A stretch of 64,000 nt of DNA, from assembly GCA_963668595.1 (NCBI GenBank), contig OY764876.1:372001-436000 (forward strand). The letters are read 5' to 3'. The translations under genes and the position numbers were made by a program. This document shows positions 54,789-61,391 of this stretch, piece by piece. Each line of letters starts with the position of its first letter. Position 1 is the first letter of the stretch. Source of the stretch: GWE2-42-39 sp963668595 (GTDB lineage: Bacteria > Bacteroidota > Bacteroidia > Bacteroidales > Prolixibacteraceae). The notes below the pieces were generated by a model. The model was given only the letters and a program-made list of their open reading frames with translations. It searched no databases and had not been told where the DNA came from.

Positions 54789-55784
54789 ATGTATATCGTA
54801 TCATCCTATTCGTTCGCTGTGGCATTGTGTGTTGTAACCATGATCTGTTGGGGATCGTGGGGCAATACCCAAAAATTAGCCGAAAAAAACTGGCGTTTTG
54901 AATTGTTTTATTGGGACTATGTGATTGGCATTGTACTTATGTCGTTGCTGTTTGCTTTTACTCTGGGAAGTTTCGGAGAGCAAGGTCGTTCGTTTATTGA
55001 GGATTTGGCTCAGGCTGAGACTGGAAAAATGGCTAGCGCATTTCTCGGTGGTGTGATTTTTAATGCCGCCAACATTTTAGTTGTTGCTGCGATGGCTGTT
55101 GCCGGTATGTCGGTGGCTTTTCCTGTGGGTATCGGCTTGGCGTTGGTGTTGGGAGTGCTGATCAATTATTTGGCAAGTCCTCAGGGTGATGCTACTTGGT
55201 TGTTCGGAGGAGTGACTCTGATTGTTGGCGCTATTCTTCTCGATGCTTTTGCGTATCGGAAAAAAGCAGCCCGCGACAAAAAAGTGCCGGCAAAAGGAAT
55301 TCTTCTGGCCATTGCTGGTGGTTTGCTCATGGCTTTGTTTTATCGCTTTGTTGCCCGATCGATGGCTACTGACATGGCAAATCCTGAGGCCGGGATGCTG
55401 AGCCCTTACACAGCAGTGGTCATTTTTTCTATGGGAGTTTTAGCTAGTAATTTCATTTTGAATACACTTATAATGAAACGTCCAGTAGAAGGCAAGCCTG
55501 TTGATTTTAAAGCATATTTTTCAGGAAAAATAACCGATCACCTGACGGGTGTTGCCGGAGGAATAATTTGGTGCATTGGAATGTCGTTCAGTATTATTGC
55601 TTCGGGAAAAGCTGGCTTTGCAATTTCCTATGGACTGGGGCAGGGCGCGACTCTGGTTGCTGCTCTTTGGGGCGTTTTTATCTGGAAAGAATTTAAAGCC
55701 GTAAAGGGAACCACCGGCTTGTTGGTTGCCATGTTCCTGTTGTTCTTAGTTGGTTTGGGAATGTTGATTATTGCCGGAAGCTAA
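54789..55784 (+). CDS. GRP-family sugar transporter (ribose-type candidate)
   Basis: 331 residues, ten hydrophobic helices arranged in two repeats, like the GRP/RhaT branch of the drug/metabolite transporter superfamily. The N-terminal MICWGSWGNTQKLAEKNWRFELFYWDY is characteristic of Bacteroidota members. It lies 6 bases after the ADP-ribosylglycohydrolase gene, so it is coupled to it. Ribose or nucleoside uptake is inferred only from the neighbours. Confidence 0.88.
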   Translation: MYIVSSYSFAVALCVVTMICWGSWGNTQKLAEKNWRFELFYWDYVIGIVLMSLLFAFTLGSFGEQGRSFIEDLAQAETGKMASAFLGGVIFNAANILVVAAMAVAGMSVAFPVGIGLALVLGVLINYLASPQGDATWLFGGVTLIVGAILLDAFAYRKKAARDKKVPAKGILLAIAGGLLMALFYRFVARSMATDMANPEAGMLSPYTAVVIFSMGVLASNFILNTLIMKRPVEGKPVDFKAYFSGKITDHLTGVAGGIIWCIGMSFSIIASGKAGFAISYGLGQGATLVAALWGVFIWKEFKAVKGTTGLLVAMFLLFLVGLGMLIIAGS

Positions 55785-55790
55785 ATTGTT

Positions 55791-56555
55791 TTAAATGATA
55801 ATTTCCAGTCCATCGTAGCCCAGAAAAACGTTTGCCGGAAGTTCTTCCGAAACCTCGGCGTGTAACCCCATTTGGTGAGAAAGATGAGTCAGGTAAGTTT
55901 GTTTTGCCTGCAACTCGTCAGCCAACAGAAGGGCTTGGTGTAAGGTGAAATGTGAAATGTGTTCTTCTTTTCGAAGCGCATTCACAATCAATACATCGAG
56001 CCCTTTTAGTTTTTCCTTTTCTTCCGGAGCAATCGAATTCATATCTGTTAAATACGCCATGTTGCCAATTCGAAAGCCGAAAACAGGTAACTTATAATGC
56101 AATCCGCGGATAGGAATAATTTCGGTTGGGCCAATGTTGAATGGTTTATTTTCGATTGAATGCAAATTCATTTGCGGAATGCCCGGATACTTCCAACGCG
56201 CGAAAACATAGTTGAAAACGCGTCTGATCGCTTCCTGTACCCGTTCTTCAGCATAAATGTCGGTTGGGTGTCCTTGTACCCAGTTGAAAGCCCGTATATC
56301 GTCGAGTCCAAACAAATGATCGACATGTTCGTGGGTGAGTAAAATTGCATCCAGTTTGTAAAGCCCTGCCCGTAATATTTGTTGGCGGAAGTCGGGGCCG
56401 GTATCAATCACAAACTTTTGTTCCTCCGTTTCAATTAATATTGACGAGCGTAGTCGTTTGTCCCGAGGGTCGGTTGATTGGCAAACATTGCAGGAGCAGG
56501 CAATAATGGGCACACCTTGGGATGTTCCGGTTCCGAGAAATGTAATTTTCAACAT
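55791..56555 (-). CDS. MBL-fold metallohydrolase (PhnP-like)
   Basis: 254 residues. It starts LKITFLGTGTSQGVPIIACSC, with the Cys set C20-S-C22-x2-C25 seen in PhnP-type enzymes (structural zinc). The metal motif H75-E-H77-V-D79-H80 follows, with AYLTDMN and a later LTHLSHQMG. PhnP cleaves cyclic phosphoribosyl phosphate, but no phosphonate genes are here, so the substrate is open. It converges on the sugar transporter with a 6-base gap. Confidence 0.87.
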   Translation of the reverse strand: MLKITFLGTGTSQGVPIIACSCNVCQSTDPRDKRLRSSILIETEEQKFVIDTGPDFRQQILRAGLYKLDAILLTHEHVDHLFGLDDIRAFNWVQGHPTDIYAEERVQEAIRRVFNYVFARWKYPGIPQMNLHSIENKPFNIGPTEIIPIRGLHYKLPVFGFRIGNMAYLTDMNSIAPEEKEKLKGLDVLIVNALRKEEHISHFTLHQALLLADELQAKQTYLTHLSHQMGLHAEVSEELPANVFLGYDGLEIII

Positions 56556-56636
56556 GCATCATTGTTTGACTGCTGCAAAAATAAGGAATGCTGCTGCCAA
56601 GGCCACACATTTTCATTATTTTTGACAAAAAAATAC

Positions 56637-57338
56637 ATGCCCAGTATATACCTGATACCTGTTCCTCTTGGCGAAGTTGAGCCAAATCACGTATTGCCTT
56701 CCGGAAATACGACCATTATTCGTTCAATTTCGTTTTTCATTGTTGAAAACGTTCGCACTGCGCGTCGCTTTCTGAAATTGGTCGATCGTGAGATTGATAT
56801 TGATAAGCTTACTTTTTTTGAGTTGAATAAACATACCCGCAAAGAGGAGTTGAATAGTTTTCTTGCTCCGATTGCACAGGGGCACGACGTTGGTATTATT
56901 TCAGAGGCGGGCTGTCCGGGCATTGCTGATCCTGGTGCTGATATTGCCTGCATCGCTCATCAGAAAAATATTCGGGTGATTCCTCTGGTTGGTCCGTCCT
57001 CAATTTTACTTGCTTTGATGGCTTCCGGAATGAACGGACAAAACTTCGCCTTTAATGGCTATTTGCCCATTAAAGATCCGGAAAAATCGAAAACAATACG
57101 AATGCTCGAAAATCGTATGGTTACCGAAGGACAAAGCCAGGTTTTTATTGAAGCTCCGTATCGTAATTTGCAGTTGCTGAATGATTTGTTGCGAAATTGC
57201 AATCCGCAAACATTGCTGTGTGTTGCCGCTGACATTACTTTGGAAACAGAATTTATTCAGACCCGTACCGTTGCATATTGGCAAAAACATCTGCCTGATA
57301 TTCAGAAACGACCCGCAATATTTATCATCGGACGATAG
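56637..57338 (+). CDS. RsmI-like SAM-dependent methyltransferase
   Basis: 233 residues from the ATG at 56637 (MPSIYLIPVPLGE). A longer in-frame start lies inside the opposite MBL gene and is rejected. The tetrapyrrole-methylase fold is indicated by ISEAGCPGIADPGADI, the C-terminal GPSSILLALMASGMNGQNFAFNGY and VFIEAPYRN. RsmI methylates C1402 of 16S rRNA; Bacteroidota often have a second, shorter relative like this one. The exact target is uncertain. Confidence 0.85.
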   Translation: MPSIYLIPVPLGEVEPNHVLPSGNTTIIRSISFFIVENVRTARRFLKLVDREIDIDKLTFFELNKHTRKEELNSFLAPIAQGHDVGIISEAGCPGIADPGADIACIAHQKNIRVIPLVGPSSILLALMASGMNGQNFAFNGYLPIKDPEKSKTIRMLENRMVTEGQSQVFIEAPYRNLQLLNDLLRNCNPQTLLCVAADITLETEFIQTRTVAYWQKHLPDIQKRPAIFIIGR

Positions 57339-57575
57339 CTGTATTCAATCGGGTAGGTTTTTTTCTGTTCATCAGAGTAAAATATTGTTGTATCAATTGT
57401 TTTATAAGTCATTGACTATCTGCGAATCGGTAGGTTGTAAATAGTAAATAACTTAATCGTAAATAGTTATATTCTTCTTTTCGTCTTTGTTATTGTCATT
57501 TGTTTTGTAATTTTAAAGGGACGAACAATTTTGGGCAACCAAATAGTTTGTTAATGAAAATCAACCTATTCAATT
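57339..57575. other. Intergenic gap holding a repeat-module-like phrase
   Basis: The stretch TTGTAAATAGTAAATAAC near 57435-57452 resembles the start of module B in the arrays at 24.6 and 27.9 kb. The gap otherwise shows no gene. Confidence 0.4.
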
Positions 57576-58319
57576 ATGAAACGGATACTTTATCTTGTTG
57601 TCATTCTTTTTTTGTTTTCAGGCTGTTTTAATCAAGCTGAAAAACAGTCGGCACCCAAGGCTGATCAGAAAACAACACAGGATAGTATTACTGTTGTAAC
57701 GAAGCCTTTTGCAAACAATCCGCAAAAAATAGAATACGAAATTCCGGTATTAACAGGAACCCAAATCAAGCATGGGGTACAGAAACGGTTTTATTCGCAT
57801 GGAAGTATCTATTCTGAAATTCCGTATGTGCGTAATGAGAAGCAAGGGATGGCTTATACGTATTACAAAGCATTTCAGGGCGAAAAGCCAAAAGTATGGA
57901 AAAAGCAACCGTACGTGAATGGACAGCTAAATGGAATGTGTTATCGTTATTATGAGAGCGGAGCGCTTCAGTCGGAATATGAGTACAAGGATGGATTACC
58001 TGCAATTGGATTAAAAGAATATAGCGAGTCGGGTAAACCTATTGCTACTCCTGATTTAGTAGTAAATAGTAAGCGTACCGATCAGTATTTTTATGTTACG
58101 GCTTGCTTGTCTAAAAAAATGGGAACAGTAACTTATCATGTCGGCGAATTAGTGGATGGAAAATACATGCCCCGGGGCTTGAAAAAATTACAGGAACGCG
58201 ATGGGGTGGCTGAGTTATTGGTTCCTCTTGACGGTTTAAAAACGGTTACAATTATTGCCGTGTATTCTACTCGTTTGACCAATCAGTGTATTCTTTCCAA
58301 AACAATTCGGTTGCGATAA
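57576..58319 (+). CDS. Lipoprotein with MORN/YwqK-like repeats
   Basis: 247 residues. The signal peptide has a lipobox (LFLFSGC, Cys17). The middle contains MORN-variant repeats as in YwqK-type proteins (HGVQKRFYSHGSIYSEIPYV, GQLNGMCYRYYESGALQSEYEY). The C-terminal third is beta-like. Function unknown; YwqK relatives are sometimes called antitoxins, but no toxin gene is beside it here. The 237-base upstream gap contains a GTAAATAGTAAAT phrase like that of repeat module B. Confidence 0.8.
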   Translation: MKRILYLVVILFLFSGCFNQAEKQSAPKADQKTTQDSITVVTKPFANNPQKIEYEIPVLTGTQIKHGVQKRFYSHGSIYSEIPYVRNEKQGMAYTYYKAFQGEKPKVWKKQPYVNGQLNGMCYRYYESGALQSEYEYKDGLPAIGLKEYSESGKPIATPDLVVNSKRTDQYFYVTACLSKKMGTVTYHVGELVDGKYMPRGLKKLQERDGVAELLVPLDGLKTVTIIAVYSTRLTNQCILSKTIRLR

Positions 58320-58336
58320 ATCAGGAGATTGCCTGT

Positions 58337-59638
58337 TTACTTGTTTAACATCAAATCGAGAATCATTTTATCTGTTTCAATCATTCCGTCAGAACCTAGT
58401 TTTGCCAGGTTTTCAATGGTGCATTCCACATCTTCAGAAATAATTCCGTCGGTTTGTTGAATACAAATATTGTCGATTGCAAGCAGTGCTGCATTTACGC
58501 TTGCCGAAACTCCCGACGAAACTTTAAGAGAACAGCCAACTTTGGCTCCGTCGCAGATCATGCCGGTAAGGTTGCCAACCATGTTTTTAATGGCATAAGT
58601 CATTTGTTCGTAGTTTCCTCCGAGCAAATAAACGATTCCGCACGAAGATGCTGCTGCCGCCACGGATATTCCGCACAAGGCAGAGAGCCTGCCCATTTTC
58701 GATTTTATATAAATTGATGTAAGATTGCTAATGATAAGCGCACGAGCCAGTTGTTCGTTGTTCGAATTTAATTTTTCAGCAACGGCAACTACCGGAAGCA
58801 TTACCGTAATTCCCTGGTTGCCACTTCCTGAATTACTCATTGCCGGAAGTGTATTGCCAGCCATTCGCGCATCGGATGCGGCTGAAGTAATAGCCATGGC
58901 ATACGTAAGCAGATCGTCAGTGAGAATTTTTCGGTCAATTTTATTGATGATGTTTTTGCCCACTTTTAGTCCGTAGTCGCCTCGCAAACCTTCATTTGAA
59001 ATTTGTTTGTTCATCACTCCGCCTTCCAGAATAAATTCAATTTCGCTGAACGATGATTGTGTCGAAAAATCGAAAATATCTTTGAAATTGAATTTCGGAT
59101 CGCAGCATTCTTTTTTTGCTGAACTGCATTGAGAGTGAAGTAGATCGGGTGATCCACTAATGGTTTTCCCATTTCTTTCAACGAGCACAATATTGTTGTG
59201 GCTTCCTTTGATGTATGCCGAAGCGGTGTTTGTTTCGTCAGAACAAATTGCTTCAACATACAGCTTGTCGATACCATTTTTAATATCAATGCAAACACGT
59301 TTGTCGAGAACAAATTGTTTGGCCTGATTGACTATTTCTTCCGGAACTCCATTCAGAAGTTGAAGTCTGTTGCACGTATTTCCGTAGAATGCACCCAATG
59401 CGGCTGCAATATGCAACCCAACCATGCCTGTTCCGGGAATCCCTACACCCATGCCGTTTTTTAAAATATTCGGACTTACAAAAACAGAAACAGATGATGG
59501 AGTAGTGCCAAGTGTTTCGCGCGCTTTGGCTACAGCCAATGCAACGGCTATTGGCTCGGTACAACCCAAAGCTGGCACTACTTCTGTTTGTAATAAGTAA
59601 ATAAGGTGTTTCTTTAATGACTCCTCCATAACGATCAA
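58337..59638 (-). CDS. CdsB/UPF0597 (YhaM-like) cysteine desulfidase or serine dehydratase family
   Basis: 433 residues. The signature VVPALGCTEPIAVALA is near the N-terminus, SSAKKECCDPKF lies mid-chain, and NSGSGNQGITVMLP and IVYLLGGNYEQM are toward the C-terminus. The family binds a [4Fe-4S] cluster and includes L-cysteine desulfidase and the serine dehydratase alpha-chain relatives. It likely removes H2S/NH3 from cysteine, or acts on serine. The start could be the Met at 59629. It is divergently placed from no operon partner; the M28 peptidase gene lies beyond on the same strand. Confidence 0.88.
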   Translation of the reverse strand: MIVMEESLKKHLIYLLQTEVVPALGCTEPIAVALAVAKARETLGTTPSSVSVFVSPNILKNGMGVGIPGTGMVGLHIAAALGAFYGNTCNRLQLLNGVPEEIVNQAKQFVLDKRVCIDIKNGIDKLYVEAICSDETNTASAYIKGSHNNIVLVERNGKTISGSPDLLHSQCSSAKKECCDPKFNFKDIFDFSTQSSFSEIEFILEGGVMNKQISNEGLRGDYGLKVGKNIINKIDRKILTDDLLTYAMAITSAASDARMAGNTLPAMSNSGSGNQGITVMLPVVAVAEKLNSNNEQLARALIISNLTSIYIKSKMGRLSALCGISVAAAASSCGIVYLLGGNYEQMTYAIKNMVGNLTGMICDGAKVGCSLKVSSGVSASVNAALLAIDNICIQQTDGIISEDVECTIENLAKLGSDGMIETDKMILDLMLNK

Positions 59639-59747
59639 TTCAGGCTAATTTTGAAAGCGCCCAAATATAACAGAACCTGTAGAAATCAGTCATGATATTC
59701 TCGGGTATTTTTTGCTTTTTTTCAGAAAGGGAAAAGTTCCTAAAATG

Positions 59748-61382
59748 CTAAGGTTTTTGAGCCGTTTCTAAAAAAGATTTTTCTCTGATTGCTTTGAATT
59801 CTGAATCGATATTCCAGCCAGGCCAACTGTTGCTGTTGGCTAAATTTCGGCCAACTTGTTCCATCAATTGGGCATCTTGCACCAGTCCATCTAAATTATC
59901 GCGTTCAGCTAAAAACTGGTCGCTGGGTTTGTGGTAGGTTTCTTTCCAATAGTGGGCAATTTGTTCCGCTGTTGCTTTTTTACCCAGTTTCTCCGCTTCG
60001 ATGTATCCTTTTGCAAAAATGGATGGAACGCCTTCTTTTACAAACGGAAATTGGTCGGAACGAAAATACATGCCATTTTCAGGATTGGGGTCGGGAGCAA
60101 TGTACCGGTTTTGTTTGCTTGCCTCTTTTTCAATCCATCCGTCGAGTTCTGATTGCCTGTAACCAGTGAGGCAAATGTCTCGGAATTTTCCAAGAAACAG
60201 AATTACATCGGTATTGATGCAGGCCACTGTTTTATTCATCGGGAAAAATGGATGCTGAACGTAGTGCGATGCGCCAAGAAGTCCTGATTCTTCGGCAGTA
60301 ACCGACAAAAAAAGAACCGATCGTTTGGGCGGATTTTGCTGCATGTTTTTTGCGATTTCGAGTAGCCATGCCACGGCGGCGGCATTGTCGGATGCTCCGT
60401 TGTAAATACTGTCTCCGTCAATCGGATGTCCAACTCCCAGATGATCCCAGTGTGCGGTGTAAACAACTACTTCATCGGGGCGCTCTGTTCCTTTTACTAA
60501 TCCACAAACATTTTTCGACTGACCGTACGAAATTTCATTTTTCAGGCTTGCCGACATTTTTGTATTCAAACTGAAAGGTTTAAAGCCGGGTTTCAGTGCT
60601 TGTTGTTTGGCGTCGTCGAATGAAAGTCCGCAGGCCGCAAATAATTGCTCTGCGGCTTCTTTGCTGATCCAGCCTTCCAGTTTGCAGCGATCGCGGTAGC
60701 CGTCTTCCTGTTTTAAGTAGAGATCGGTGCCGTCGCCATTGTTTTGTACTACTCCCCAAGGGTAACCGGCCGGGCCTGTTTCGTGAATAATAAAACACGC
60801 TTCGGCACCTTGTCGGGCAGCTTCTTCGTATTTGTATGTCCATCGACCATAATAGGTCATTGTATTTCCTTTGAAATATTCGCCCGATTGACCGTAGCCC
60901 GGATCGTTAACAAATACCAGAATAGTTTTTCCTTTCACGTCAATGCCTGCAAAATCATTGTGTTGATATTCGGGAGCATTGATTCCAAAACCGGCAAAAA
61001 TTAATTCCGATTGACTGATTGCAATCGATTCTTCGGCGCGGCGCGAGAAACTCACATATCCACTCAGCTTTTCAAATTCAATCGTTCCGGCGGGAGTTTC
61101 GCAGGTGAGTTTGGGCGACATTTGCGATTTTACCTGCATCATGGGTACATCCTGAAACCAGCTTCCCTGATTGGCTGGTTGCAGTCCGGCATTCTGCATT
61201 TGTGCTGCAATGTATTGAACAACGCGGTCTTCGGCTTCCGACATTGGAGCTCGTCCCAGGCATGAGTCGGCAGACAAACTTTGTATGTGTTTTTCAATGT
61301 TTTTATAGCTTTCCGCTTGTTTGTCGGTTGGTTGGCAGGCAAATGCCAGAATTGTAATGATTGCTGCGGCAGTAAATTTCAT
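59748..61382 (-). CDS. M28-family metallopeptidase lipoprotein
   Basis: 544 residues. The N-terminal lipobox LAFAC (Cys16) suggests an anchored periplasmic or surface enzyme. A protease-associated-like insert (FAGFGINAPEYQHNDFAGID) precedes the M28 zinc site: YTAHWDHLGVG (His, Asp), GASDNAAAVAWLLEIA (Asp), AEESGLLGASHYV (Glu-Glu), and a later His. It is an aminopeptidase-type enzyme, and most M28 members cleave small peptides. It lies 10 bases after the PEP-synthase-like gene on the same strand, so the two may be cotranscribed. Confidence 0.93.
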   Translation of the reverse strand: MKFTAAAIITILAFACQPTDKQAESYKNIEKHIQSLSADSCLGRAPMSEAEDRVVQYIAAQMQNAGLQPANQGSWFQDVPMMQVKSQMSPKLTCETPAGTIEFEKLSGYVSFSRRAEESIAISQSELIFAGFGINAPEYQHNDFAGIDVKGKTILVFVNDPGYGQSGEYFKGNTMTYYGRWTYKYEEAARQGAEACFIIHETGPAGYPWGVVQNNGDGTDLYLKQEDGYRDRCKLEGWISKEAAEQLFAACGLSFDDAKQQALKPGFKPFSLNTKMSASLKNEISYGQSKNVCGLVKGTERPDEVVVYTAHWDHLGVGHPIDGDSIYNGASDNAAAVAWLLEIAKNMQQNPPKRSVLFLSVTAEESGLLGASHYVQHPFFPMNKTVACINTDVILFLGKFRDICLTGYRQSELDGWIEKEASKQNRYIAPDPNPENGMYFRSDQFPFVKEGVPSIFAKGYIEAEKLGKKATAEQIAHYWKETYHKPSDQFLAERDNLDGLVQDAQLMEQVGRNLANSNSWPGWNIDSEFKAIREKSFLETAQKP

Positions 61383-61391
61383 TAGTCAGTT

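Noticed and set aside
56478..56636. Longer N-terminus of the RsmI-like gene
   Set aside because: Would lie inside the opposite MBL gene and is Cys-rich junk; the family starts at MPSIYLIPVPLG.
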